Translations under genes and position numbers: made by a program
In this document: piece by piece, positions 6,422 through 13,994 of the stretch
Position numbering within the stretch: the stretch's first letter is position 1
Layout of the letters: the number at the start of each line of letters is the position of its first letter
NCBI GenBank assembly: GCA_019322535.1
Contig: JAHWIM010000045.1
Span: 1-21,005 of the forward strand
From: Candidatus Woesearchaeota archaeon
Lineage (GTDB): Archaea; Nanobdellota; Nanobdellia; Woesearchaeales; WJKL01
DNA: 21,005 nt
Direction: 5' to 3'
The notes under the pieces: generated by a model
What the model saw: the letters and a program-made list of their open reading frames with translations, nothing else
Database searches by the model: none
What the model was told of the DNA's origin: nothing

Positions 6422-7084
6422 ATGAAATCTAATTTAAAACTTCCAACGCGAATGTCAGAGGATCTTGCTTTATTATATGGTGTTCTGTTAGGGGATGGTT
6501 GCTTAAGTAAAACTGGAAAAGGATATTTTGTTGTAGTTTCAGGAAATAGGATTGATGATTTATCTTTTTTTGAGTATCTCTTGCCTTTTTTCAATAAATT
6601 AAGAGGCAAGGACTGTAAAATTAGATATAAGAAAGATCAAAACTCTATTGAGATCAATTTTTCTGATAAACGTCTATTTAATCTTTTTAAGAAAATTGGG
6701 ATGCCTATTGGTAAAAAAGGAACTTCTTTGAGTATCTCTAATTCTTTTGATAACAATTTTTATGCTTCTCTTGTTAAAGGTTATTTTGCTACAGATGGTT
6801 GTTTAGTTATAACTAATAATAATGGAATTGTATATCCAAGAATTGAGTTTTCAAGTATTTCTAAGAGTATATTACAGCAAGTTTTGAATTATTTGATTTC
6901 TTTAGATCTGAATGGGAAACTTTATGTTAGTCATAAATCAAAAGGTACTTGGAATACTCTTTATAGGATTCAATTTAATGGAAAAAGAAATTTAGAATTA
7001 TTTAGATCTAAAATAGGTTTTGTTAATTCAAAACATATGAATAAATATAAAAAATGGAAGAAAAATGCCGGTGGCGCGATTTGA
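6422..7084 (+). CDS. LAGLIDADG homing endonuclease
   Basis: 220 residues with two LAGLIDADG-type helices: LLYGVLLGDGCL near residues 17-28 and LVKGYFATDGCL near residues 117-128. Each carries the acidic catalytic residue (GDG and TDG). The two-motif arrangement predicts a monomeric enzyme cutting a long asymmetric site. It is a free-standing gene, not inside a protein gene. Its last 19 bases lie in the 3' part of a tRNA gene on the other strand, and its stop codon is read from the tRNA's T-loop sequence. That tRNA gene has an internal insert, so the endonuclease may be the mobility factor of a tRNA intron. The target is an inference. Confidence 0.85.
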   Translation: MKSNLKLPTRMSEDLALLYGVLLGDGCLSKTGKGYFVVVSGNRIDDLSFFEYLLPFFNKLRGKDCKIRYKKDQNSIEINFSDKRLFNLFKKIGMPIGKKGTSLSISNSFDNNFYASLVKGYFATDGCLVITNNNGIVYPRIEFSSISKSILQQVLNYLISLDLNGKLYVSHKSKGTWNTLYRIQFNGKRNLELFRSKIGFVNSKHMNKYKKWKKNAGGAI

Positions 7085-7239
7085 ACGCACGACTTTCGTG
7101 CTTGACTTCTTCCTTGCCAAGTTCCACGTCTCTCAGTGGTTAGTTGAGATTAATCATCGGCATAAGCCTCATCGCTCAACTCTTATGAGCTTTGTCTTAC
7201 TTATAATGTGACACTCTAACCAGGCTGAGTTACACCGGC
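7066..7239 (-). tRNA. interrupted tRNA gene, anticodon unresolved
   Basis: On the minus strand, acceptor GCCGGTG (7239-7233) pairs perfectly with CACCGGC (7073-7067), with discriminator A at 7066. The D-arm is ACTC/GAGT with loop AGCCTGGTTA. The T-arm is GTGCG-TTCAAAT-CGCGC (7090-7074). Between base 26 (7212) and the T-stem there are 121 bases instead of about 22, so roughly 99 bases are inserted. No single intron position I tried gives a paired anticodon stem with U33. The 5' side reads TCACA-TTATAAG and the 3' side CACGA-AAGTC. A TATA box lies near 7263-7272. Possibly multi-intron, trans-spliced or defective. Confidence 0.7.
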
Positions 7240-7284
7240 ATATAAACAGAAATTATTTAATTATTTTATAAAAGTTTCTTTATT

Positions 7285-7692
7285 TTAAAGCAAAGATTTA
7301 ATGTCAGCAGCTATTTTTTCCATTTCTCCTTCTTCATATTTTTTTCCAGGCCAATGTTTTAGGCCATCTTTTTCTAACCTAGGTATAATATGTAAATGAA
7401 AGTGAGGAACTACTTGGCCTGCTGTTTGCTTGTTGCTTTGCATTATGTTAAATCCATCTGTTCTTGCTGCTTTTATTACTGCTTTTGCCACTTTTTTAGT
7501 TGCTTTCATTACATCTGCTAATAAGTTGTCAGGCATATCTAGTAATGTTTCATGGTGTTTTTTTGGAATAACTAATGTATGGCCTTTGTTAACAGGAGCA
7601 ATATCTAAGAAAGCTAATACTTTTTCATCTTCGTATACTTTTGAAGCAGGAATTTCTCCATTTATTATTTTACAAAAAATACAATCATCCAT
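7285..7692 (-). CDS. HIT family nucleotide hydrolase
   Basis: 135 residues. The histidine triad HFHLHIIPR has His97, His99 and His101, and the N-terminus CIFCKIINGEIPASKVYED is typical of the HINT/PKCI branch, which hydrolyses nucleoside phosphoramidates and related nucleotides. Two cysteines (CxxC, residues 4 and 7) match the zinc-binding pair common in this branch. The ATG at 7692 is chosen because GGGGTG ends six bases upstream; a GTG nine bases earlier overlaps that site. The start overlaps the end of the glycerophosphodiesterase gene by eight bases, so the two are probably translationally coupled. Confidence 0.9.
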   Translation of the reverse strand: MDDCIFCKIINGEIPASKVYEDEKVLAFLDIAPVNKGHTLVIPKKHHETLLDMPDNLLADVMKATKKVAKAVIKAARTDGFNIMQSNKQTAGQVVPHFHLHIIPRLEKDGLKHWPGKKYEEGEMEKIAADIKSLL

Positions 7693-8383
7693 TCTTAACA
7701 CCCCTTATTAAGCTCGGATTATCAGTTATTATGCTATCAACACCATTTTCAATTAGTTTTTGTATTCTGTCTTTATTATTAACTGTCCACACATTTACTT
7801 TTAGATTATTTTCATGCGCTTTTTTGATTATTCTTTTTGTTGCAAAAAAATAATGGGGCTGTATTACTTCTATTCCAAATCTTTTTGCTAGTTTTATGTT
7901 ATTTCTAATAGGAAAACGATAGATTATTGCTGTTTTGATTTGTGGATTAAAGTGTTTTACTAGTTTTAATCCTTTTGCTATTCTTGAACCTATTACTACT
8001 CTATCTTCTGCGTTGTTTTTATAGATGACTTTTAAAGTTGGCAATATTGCTTTAAATTCTTTTATGTCAAAAAGGAATTTTTGATCTTTAAAACTTCTTA
8101 ATACTTGGTTAAGTGTTGGTATTTTTTCTCCATTGCTGTTGAATTTTTTTATTTCTTTTAATGTAAGTTTAGATACTCTTCCTTTGCCGTCTGTTGTTTT
8201 GTTTATTTTTCTGTTGTGGATATGCACTGGAATATTATCTTTTGTCAATCTTATATCAAGTTCTATCATATCTGCCTTTAACACAATAGCTTTTTTTATT
8301 GCATTAATTGTATTCTCAAGAGCATGAAATTTAGCTCCTCTGTGACCAATTACTGCTGGTTTTTTAGAATTATTCTTTTTCAA
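7685..8383 (-). CDS. glycerophosphodiester phosphodiesterase family protein
   Basis: About 232 residues of the GDPD TIM-barrel family. Motifs present are IGHRGAK (catalytic His-Arg), ENT, ELDIRLTKD with VHIHN (metal ligands and second catalytic His), a central LFDIKEF, and the C-terminal VNVWTVNN and GVDSIITDNPSL. The enzyme hydrolyses glycerophosphodiesters to glycerol phosphate and an alcohol. No signal peptide is seen, so it is probably cytoplasmic. Start choice: TTG at 8383 follows GAGGTG by seven bases; GTG codons at 8404 and 8398 are alternatives, but they fall in or next to the ribosome-binding region. It overlaps the HIT gene by eight bases. Confidence 0.85.
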   Translation of the reverse strand: MKKNNSKKPAVIGHRGAKFHALENTINAIKKAIVLKADMIELDIRLTKDNIPVHIHNRKINKTTDGKGRVSKLTLKEIKKFNSNGEKIPTLNQVLRSFKDQKFLFDIKEFKAILPTLKVIYKNNAEDRVVIGSRIAKGLKLVKHFNPQIKTAIIYRFPIRNNIKLAKRFGIEVIQPHYFFATKRIIKKAHENNLKVNVWTVNNKDRIQKLIENGVDSIITDNPSLIRGVKNG

Positions 8384-8434
8384 TACAAAACACCTCACTG
8401 TCACCCCTTTATATTATGGATTTTTTAGTGATTA

Positions 8435-8998
8435 TTAAATTTTGTGTTTCTTTATATATTCTCCGAACTTTCTAAATGCTTTTCCTCTTTGTGAATAAGA
8501 TTTCTTTTCTTCAAAAGGAATTTCAGATATTGTTTTGTCATATCCTTCTGGAACAAATATTTTATCATAAGGCATTTCATCTTTTTCTGGATTATGAACT
8601 TTTTCTGTGATTATTCCATTCATTATGCCTTCAAATAAAACAGGCTCTTTTCCTGGCTCGCAAAAAGCAGCAACTGTTTTAAAATAAGCTTTTCTTGATT
8701 CTCCATTTAATAACTTGAATATTCCTTTGAATCCAATTGAATTTATTACAAATTTAGGTAATGCTCCTGGAAATCCTTCATAAGCTTCAAAAAATAATCC
8801 AGTATCTTCTAATACAATTGGTTTTTGTAATTCATCTGCTAGTTTTTTAGCTGCTTTTTTTGCTATACCTTCCATGCTTAAGTCATGATCTTCTTCATAA
8901 CTCATATCTAGTTGTTCTAATTCAATAGGATAATCTTTAAGAATGTCTTTTACTTCTTGGAATTTGTGTTTGTTTGTTGTTACAAAGTATATTCTCAT
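8435..8998 (-). CDS. rdgB: XTP/dITP pyrophosphatase (RdgB/HAM1)
   Basis: 187 residues, the usual length. Signatures are TTNKHKFQEV at the N-terminus, VLEDTGLFFEAYEGFPGALPKF (substrate and metal site, residues about 61-82), MPYDKIFVPEG and SQRGKAFRKF at the C-terminus. The enzyme hydrolyses non-canonical purine triphosphates (XTP, ITP, dITP) to monophosphates and so cleans the nucleotide pool. Its ATG lies only seven bases after the 3' end of tRNA-Ala on the same strand, with no room for a separate promoter, so the mRNA probably starts where the tRNA is cut off. Confidence 0.92.
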   Translation of the reverse strand: MRIYFVTTNKHKFQEVKDILKDYPIELEQLDMSYEEDHDLSMEGIAKKAAKKLADELQKPIVLEDTGLFFEAYEGFPGALPKFVINSIGFKGIFKLLNGESRKAYFKTVAAFCEPGKEPVLFEGIMNGIITEKVHNPEKDEMPYDKIFVPEGYDKTISEIPFEEKKSYSQRGKAFRKFGEYIKKHKI

Positions 8999-9005
8999 TT
9001 TTTTA

Positions 9006-9079
9006 TGGACTGGCTGGGATTTGAACCCAGAATCACTCGGCTGCCAGCCGAATATTCTACCAGATTAAACTACCAGCCC
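9006..9079 (-). tRNA. tRNA-Ala(GGC)
   Basis: Acceptor GGGCTGG (9079-9073) pairs with CCAGTCC, with the G3:U70 pair that marks alanine tRNAs, and discriminator A at 9006. The anticodon arm TTCGG-CTGGCAG-CCGAG gives anticodon GGC. The T-arm is CTGGG-TTCAAAT-CCCAG. No intron and no encoded CCA. A TATA box (minus strand TTTTTATATTAA, 9101-9112) lies about 25 bases upstream. Confidence 0.95.
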
Positions 9080-9122
9080 CTAATGATTATGATTTAGTTT
9101 TAATATAAAAAGCTATTTATCA

Positions 9123-9147
9123 AAAATTGTCAGTTCCTAACAATTTT
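9123..9147. repeat. inverted repeat, hairpin 1
   Basis: AAAATTGT (9123-9130) and ACAATTTT (9140-9147) are perfect eight-base arms around a nine-base loop, in the 207-base gap between tRNA-Ala and the gene at 9287. Confidence 0.6.
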
Positions 9148-9150
9148 CTC

Positions 9151-9174
9151 AAATTCTGTGTGTCCACAGAATTT
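9151..9174. repeat. inverted repeat, hairpin 2
   Basis: AAATTCTGTG (9151-9160) and CACAGAATTT (9165-9174) are perfect ten-base arms around TGTC. It starts three bases after hairpin 1. There is no T-run behind it, so it is not an obvious terminator. It may be an operator or an RNA element. Confidence 0.6.
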
Positions 9175-9185
9175 ATTGCCTAAAG

Positions 9186-9232
9186 GTATACAAAACTACA
9201 AATATAACACTACTCTACTCTAGTATACAAAA
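9186..9232 (+). promoter_or_regulatory. paired GTATACAAAA elements, candidate operator
   Basis: GTATACAAAA occurs at 9186-9195 and again at 9223-9232, 37 bases apart, each with the palindrome GTATAC. The second copy ends eight bases before the TATA box of the next gene, a usual place for archaeal regulators. Confidence 0.45.
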
Positions 9233-9240
9233 AAGTAACA

Positions 9241-9280
9241 TTTATATAGGAGGATAACTTTCTCTTTTTTATTGGGGTGG
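9241..9280 (+). promoter_or_regulatory. TATA box and ribosome binding site for 9287 gene
   Basis: TTTATATA at 9241-9248 implies a start near 9268. GGGGTGG at 9274-9280 is a ribosome binding site six bases before the ATG. The transcript would thus have a short leader rather than none. Confidence 0.6.
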
Positions 9281-9286
9281 TAAAAT

Positions 9287-9673
9287 ATGGTTATCTTATT
9301 TGATCAATTTCATTTACCTGAAGATATTTTCAAGATTATCTTTGCAACTGGGCAGCAAGAGACAGTTGCTAAACTATTAATTAAACATATAAAAGATAAT
9401 GGTGGGGAAATAGGCAAGACAGAGATGTCTATATTTGCAACTCAGCTGCATGAAGGGACTTTAGTTGATTCTACACAGTCAAAGATTCCGTTTAAGAAAG
9501 AAGCTTCTAAGATTTCTTACAACAAAAGACAGTTTTATGATAGAATTTTAACACCTATGAAAAGCATGGGTTTAATAGATTATGATCTTTATAAGAAAAC
9601 CTATAGGATTTCTGACAGATTTAATAAATTAATGATAAGAATTGGTTTGCTTTGGTTAAGAGAGATTAGATAA
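9287..9673 (+). CDS. possible winged-helix DNA-binding protein
   Basis: 128 residues, no hydrophobic membrane segment. The central helical part (LLIKHIKDNGG, then a phase from KISYNKRQFYDRILTPMKSMGLI to YKKTYRIS) looks like a winged helix: two helices, a recognition helix around FYDRILTPM, then a wing with alternating polar and hydrophobic residues. The family is not recognised. Support for a regulatory role comes from the upstream inverted repeats and doubled GTATACAAAA elements, which could be its own operators. The gene meets the histone gene end to end, with stop codons directly adjacent on opposite strands. Confidence 0.5.
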   Translation: MVILFDQFHLPEDIFKIIFATGQQETVAKLLIKHIKDNGGEIGKTEMSIFATQLHEGTLVDSTQSKIPFKKEASKISYNKRQFYDRILTPMKSMGLIDYDLYKKTYRISDRFNKLMIRIGLLWLREIR

Positions 9674-9892
9674 TTATCTAGCAGCTAACTTAATATCTCC
9701 TTCGTGTACTGTTTTTCTGCCAGAGTGTTTTGCAACTCTTACTGCTTGCTCTGCAATCTTCATTGCAATGTCATGAATAACTTCTGAAAAAGATTGAGCA
9801 GCACTTGCTGAAACTCTTTTTGCGCCTGCATTCATTAATATTCTTGCAGCAGGTGCTTTTGGAATAGTTTGAGTTTTTCTTTGTTGAGCCAT
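9674..9892 (-). CDS. archaeal histone
   Basis: 72 residues with a single histone fold: PKAPAARILMNAG, SASAAQSFSEVIHDIAMKIAEQAVRVAKHSG and the C-terminal RKTVHEGDIKLAAR. It would dimerise and wrap DNA. A short basic N-terminal extension (AQQRKTQTI) precedes the fold. ATG at 9892 is chosen because AGGTG lies six bases upstream; a GTG at 9901 lies inside that site. A TATA box is at about 9923-9933 on the minus strand. Confidence 0.93.
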   Translation of the reverse strand: MAQQRKTQTIPKAPAARILMNAGAKRVSASAAQSFSEVIHDIAMKIAEQAVRVAKHSGRKTVHEGDIKLAAR

Positions 9893-9982
9893 GAGTATCA
9901 CCTGTTTAAATTAGATAAATTAGGATATATAAACCTTTTGTTTTAAATAAATTTAAATAGTATGAGGTTCTGTTTTTAGAAT

Positions 9983-11671
9983 ATGAAAAAAGAGATAATT
10001 CGCAAATATGCACTGCAGAATGCTATAAAGTTTAATGGAAAAGCTAATCCTGGAGCTATTATTGGCAAACTAATTTCTGAAGATCCTAAATTGAAGAGCA
10101 AGCTAAAGGAGATTAGTAAAGATATTCAAGCAGTTGTTAAGGAAGTAAATAAGATTTCTGTTGAAGATCAGATTTCTGAACTAAAGAAAATTGCTCCTGA
10201 GCTGCTTGAAGAAAAGAAAAAAGTTAAGGAAAAAGGATTGTCTGAATTAAAAAATGTTAAAGGAAAAGTGATTATGAGGTTAGCTCCTAGTCCATCTGGA
10301 CCAATGCATTTGGGCCATGCTTATCCTCTTTCATTGAATTCAGAATATTGCAGAAATTATAATGGAAAATTAATCTTAAGAATTGAAGACACTAATCCTG
10401 AAAATATTTATGAGCCTGCTTATGCATTATTGCCAGAAGATGCAAAATGGGTTACTAAAAACAATATATCAGAAGTAATAATACAATCAGACAGGATGGG
10501 ATCATATTATGATTATGCTGAAAAATTGGTTGATATGGGCAAAGCATATGTTTGTGAATGTGATTCTGATAAATGGAGAACATTAATTTTTGAGAGAAAA
10601 GCATGTAGTTGCAGGGATTTAAGTGCTGAAAAACAGCATGAAAGATATAATAAAATGTTTTCTTCTTATAAACCAGGAGAAGCTGTTTTAAGATTAAAAA
10701 CAGACATTGACCATAAGAATCCTGCTATGAGGGATTTTCCATTGATGAGGATTAATGAGCATGTACATCCAAGAAAAGGAACTGAATTTAGAGTTTGGCC
10801 TTTGATGAATTTTGCTGTTTTTGTTGATGATGTTGAATCTGGAATGACTCATATTATAAGGGCAAAAGACCATGCAGATAATGCAAAAAGACAGGAGTAT
10901 TTGTATAAATATTTTAAGAAACCAGTTCCAGAAACAATGTTTGTTGGAAAGATTAATTTTGAAGATTTAAGATTAAGTGCTAGTGAAACAAAAAAATTAA
11001 TTGAAGAAGGAAAATATACAGGATGGGATGATATAAGGCTGCCTTTTTTACTTGCTTTGAAGAGAAGAGGTTATCAACCAGATGCTTTTATTAAATATGC
11101 TTTGGATGTTGGTGTTAGTCAGGCTGATAAAACAGTTAGCAAAGAAGAATTCTTTAAAAGTTTGAATCATTTCAATAAAGAAGTTTTAGATCCTATTTCT
11201 GATAGGTATTTTTTTGTTGATAATCCAAAAGAGATTACTGTTGAAGGAGCTCCTTCGCAAGAAGTGAGTTTAGATTTACATCCTGACCACCCAAAAAAAG
11301 GAAAAAGAAAATTTAAAACTGGCGAGAAATTTTACATTTCTGCTGAAGATTTGAAAGGTTTTAAAGCTGGTGAATTGATTAGATTAATGGACTGCTTGAA
11401 TTTTGTTAAAAAGGGAAATAAATTTGTTTTTGATTCTGCTGAATATGCAAAGTTTAAAGAAAACGGCTCTAAGATAATACATTGGTTGCCTGTTTCTGAT
11501 TTAATTAAAGTTGATTTGCTGATGCCAGATAAAAGTTTGAGAAAAGGTTTAGCTGAGAAGGATATTTCTAAATTAAAAGAAGGAGATATATGTCAATTTG
11601 AAAGAGAAGGTTTTGTTAGATTAGATAAGAAATTAAAAAATAAATTAGTTTTCTGGTATGGGCATAGGTGA
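9983..11671 (+). CDS. gltX: glutamyl-tRNA synthetase, archaeal type
   Basis: 562 residues, typical of archaeal GluRS. A helical N-terminal extension (residues 1-95) is followed by the Rossmann fold with RLAPSPSGPMHLGHAYPL (HxGH at 109-112) and LRIEDTNP. The KMSKS-equivalent loop is LRLSASETKK near residue 332. The C-terminal part is the beta-barrel anticodon-binding domain of the archaeal/eukaryotic GluRS-GlnRS branch. Archaeal enzymes usually also charge tRNA-Gln with glutamate, which is later amidated; that is family knowledge. A cysteine cluster (CECDSD...CSC, about 191-212) may bind zinc. A TTTAAATA box about 25-30 bases before the ATG suggests a leaderless transcript. Confidence 0.95.
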   Translation: MKKEIIRKYALQNAIKFNGKANPGAIIGKLISEDPKLKSKLKEISKDIQAVVKEVNKISVEDQISELKKIAPELLEEKKKVKEKGLSELKNVKGKVIMRLAPSPSGPMHLGHAYPLSLNSEYCRNYNGKLILRIEDTNPENIYEPAYALLPEDAKWVTKNNISEVIIQSDRMGSYYDYAEKLVDMGKAYVCECDSDKWRTLIFERKACSCRDLSAEKQHERYNKMFSSYKPGEAVLRLKTDIDHKNPAMRDFPLMRINEHVHPRKGTEFRVWPLMNFAVFVDDVESGMTHIIRAKDHADNAKRQEYLYKYFKKPVPETMFVGKINFEDLRLSASETKKLIEEGKYTGWDDIRLPFLLALKRRGYQPDAFIKYALDVGVSQADKTVSKEEFFKSLNHFNKEVLDPISDRYFFVDNPKEITVEGAPSQEVSLDLHPDHPKKGKRKFKTGEKFYISAEDLKGFKAGELIRLMDCLNFVKKGNKFVFDSAEYAKFKENGSKIIHWLPVSDLIKVDLLMPDKSLRKGLAEKDISKLKEGDICQFEREGFVRLDKKLKNKLVFWYGHR

Positions 11672-12151
11672 TTATTCGCCGTATCTTGTATAATTTTCTG
11701 TTTTATTTATCTCTCCTTCACCATAAGTTGAATAATCTGGTTCTCTTTCTGGCACTAATGGATGGTCTTCTATTTTTTGTTCTTCTTGAACTCCACCATA
11801 AAGCCAACTTCTTGATTCTTTAGCGAGGTCTCCTAATATATTCCAATATCTTCGTAATATGTTTTCATCATCTCCATATAAATAATATTTTTCCTCTTTT
11901 AGATCTGATAATCTTACTATTGTTTCTATACATGATTGCTGCTGAGTTTCTAAAGGCAGTTTTTCACAATCTTGTATCTCAGTGTCTCTGACTGATTGAG
12001 TATATGCATACTCTGGGTCTCTTAAACTTAGACCTACAGACATCTTTGGATCTATAGTATATTTTAGAAAGATTATCACTGCTATTAATATTACAAGAAA
12101 AGCAATAAATACCTTTTTTTCATGTTTTTTGATTTTATTATGTTTTATCAT
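11672..12151 (-). CDS. membrane-anchored extracytoplasmic protein, unknown
   Basis: 159 residues. A short basic cytoplasmic start (MIKHNKIKKHEKK) is followed by one hydrophobic segment (about 14-30) and then a soluble, acidic outer part with two cysteines (about 62 and 74) that could form a disulfide. The tail is rich in Tyr, Glu and Pro (YSTYGEGE, NYTRYGE). It starts one base after the stop of the large surface-protein gene, so both are in one transcript and it may act with that protein at the cell surface. No family recognised. Confidence 0.6.
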   Translation of the reverse strand: MIKHNKIKKHEKKVFIAFLVILIAVIIFLKYTIDPKMSVGLSLRDPEYAYTQSVRDTEIQDCEKLPLETQQQSCIETIVRLSDLKEEKYYLYGDDENILRRYWNILGDLAKESRSWLYGGVQEEQKIEDHPLVPEREPDYSTYGEGEINKTENYTRYGE

Positions 12152-12152
12152 C

Positions 12153-13994
12153 TTAATGTTTACTCTTATTGTGTTTTATAGTATATAAAAGTATAATGAT
12201 TATTATTGCTACAATACCTACAGGAGGTACATAAGGGGGAAACTCTGGAATAGGATAACCTCCCACTATATCTCCTAAATGTCCTTCTTCAGCTAGTGTC
12301 CCTGGTGTTGAAGTAGTTACATGTGTTACAAACCACCTTGCTGTCATTTTATCATTCAATACTCCAGAACCTCTTTGTCCTGTATAAGCTCCAACTAGAA
12401 TTGCAGACTCTGGAAGTATATTTGTATTAAAAGCATAATCTATATAATCCTGTACAGTGTCTATTGTTAATTTTGCATTTGTTGTTGAACCTTCATTTCT
12501 AGTGTTGGAATAATTAAAATCAAAATCAACATCTGTTATAGGTGTTTCATCTTTTCCATCACAAACATATTGATTACTTACTAAATCTAAAACAGTATAT
12601 GTAAATGCAATATGTGTTCTTGCATCATTAATTGATTCTTTGTTATAAAATACATATCCGCAGTAATATGGCGCAGTCCACCATTGAGATTGGTTATTAG
12701 GATCTCCGTCAAAGAAAATTAATTTTAACCAATATTCATCTCCTGTTGGAGTTATATTAAACCAGCTTGTGTTTAAAGTTGTATCTTGGAATACAATTTT
12801 ATGATGTGAATAATTATTTCCATTTGTTTCTATTCTTTTTTTTGCTTCTTCTAAATCCCATTGTCCTGTAGCATTTGCATCGTTTATTGCATCAGTTAGT
12901 GAAGTATTCCATATATAATCAATTGTTAAATTATTACTCATACTATAATTACTATAGTTTGTTCCATCATAAGCTCTTACTCTGCAGCTCCAAATATCTC
13001 CAACTGAAGTATTACTGCTGTCAAGAGTATCAACCAAGACAAGCACTCCTTCTAATTGGTTTGCGAGAACAAAGCCGCTTCCAAAAACACTTCCATTTCT
13101 ATACCAATTTCCATCATAAGTTAAGTTATCTCCATCTGCATCTGTTGCATTTGCCCAGCATGTCAAATCCTCATTTGCCATGTTTGTTCCTAATGAAGAA
13201 TTTAGAATAGGTGTTCCTTGTATTGGTGGGTTGTTTACAGGAGCTGAGAGTATAGTTAAATTATTACTGCATTTTTCTAGTCCATCTTGATTTCCATCAT
13301 TTGGTGTAATGCATGCTTCCCAAACCTGTCCAATATATGTTTCTTGTGAAACAATCAAATCAGTTCTATTATTATATAATGCTTGGATTTGCTCTGCTGA
13401 CACAGGCTTTCTGAATATTAATAAATCATCTATTGTTCCATTAAAATGACCACTAACATATCCTCTTCCTATTCTGTTTATGTTAAAAGTATCTGCAGCA
13501 TAAGATAAAGAGTTTTCATAAACTCCATTAACATAAAGAGTTAAATTGAAATGTGATCCATTTATATTACTAAATGAAAAAACAAAATGATTCCAGTTAG
13601 TTTCTGTAACTCCTGTGTAACTTAAGAAATAATTTGTTCCAGTATTGGAAAATTCTATTGCAAAATCATTACTTGCTGCTCTGTAACCAAGCCAATCATC
13701 ATAATCATCACTATCTCCTAAAAATAAAGTTAAAGTATCAGTACTATCTCTCTTCTTCAGCCAAATGCTTATAGAACCTCCACTAAATAGTGTAATATTT
13801 GAAGATAATGCTATATGATCATTTCCATCAAAACTATAAGCTCCTTTCCCATCATAACCTCCTTTAGAGTTCCATGTTGCTCCTGAAACTGTTCCATTAT
13901 TTCCATAACTAGAATAATCTTTTGTAAAACTTGAAGTGCTTCCTCCTTCAAAGGCATATTCAATACTGCATTTGATTTTCCAAATAAACGCCAA
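12153..13994 (-). CDS. C-terminal part of frameshifted LamG surface protein
   Basis: This frame continues the reading frame of the upstream 13811-16609 gene after a one-base deletion near 13951; its own first 14 residues are read from the wrong frame. From the frameshift on it encodes about 599 residues. They comprise a complete LamG domain (FEGG through GTIDDLLIFRKPVSAEQIQALYNN), an Ig/cadherin-like segment (NANED.. region with ATDADGDNLTYDGNW), about 200 unclassified residues with several cysteines, and a C-terminal anchor. The end has PIPEFPPYVPP, then about 14 hydrophobic residues and KHNKSKH, resembling a PEF-CTERM-type sorting signal. Many N-glycosylation sequons (NLT, NYS, NGS) are present. 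Surface adhesion is a likely role. Confidence 0.75.
   Translation of the reverse strand: MAFIWKIKCSIEYAFEGGSTSSFTKDYSSYGNNGTVSGATWNSKGGYDGKGAYSFDGNDHIALSSNITLFSGGSISIWLKKRDSTDTLTLFLGDSDDYDDWLGYRAASNDFAIEFSNTGTNYFLSYTGVTETNWNHFVFSFSNINGSHFNLTLYVNGVYENSLSYAADTFNINRIGRGYVSGHFNGTIDDLLIFRKPVSAEQIQALYNNRTDLIVSQETYIGQVWEACITPNDGNQDGLEKCSNNLTILSAPVNNPPIQGTPILNSSLGTNMANEDLTCWANATDADGDNLTYDGNWYRNGSVFGSGFVLANQLEGVLVLVDTLDSSNTSVGDIWSCRVRAYDGTNYSNYSMSNNLTIDYIWNTSLTDAINDANATGQWDLEEAKKRIETNGNNYSHHKIVFQDTTLNTSWFNITPTGDEYWLKLIFFDGDPNNQSQWWTAPYYCGYVFYNKESINDARTHIAFTYTVLDLVSNQYVCDGKDETPITDVDFDFNYSNTRNEGSTTNAKLTIDTVQDYIDYAFNTNILPESAILVGAYTGQRGSGVLNDKMTARWFVTHVTTSTPGTLAEEGHLGDIVGGYPIPEFPPYVPPVGIVAIIIIILLYTIKHNKSKH

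Noticed and set aside
7199..7211. tRNA-Ile(UAU) reading of the interrupted tRNA (loop ATTATAA)
   Set aside because: The D-stem fixes base 26 so that U33 falls one base later, giving an ATA anticodon not used in archaea; no GTGAC partner exists for the stem in either case.
7430..7853. plus-strand open frames opposite the HIT and GDPD genes
   Set aside because: Shadows of well-supported genes; no ribosome binding site and no recognisable domain.
12875..13210. plus-strand open frame of 111 codons opposite the LamG gene
   Set aside because: Low-complexity Leu/His/Tyr-rich translation produced by the codon bias of the real gene on the other strand.
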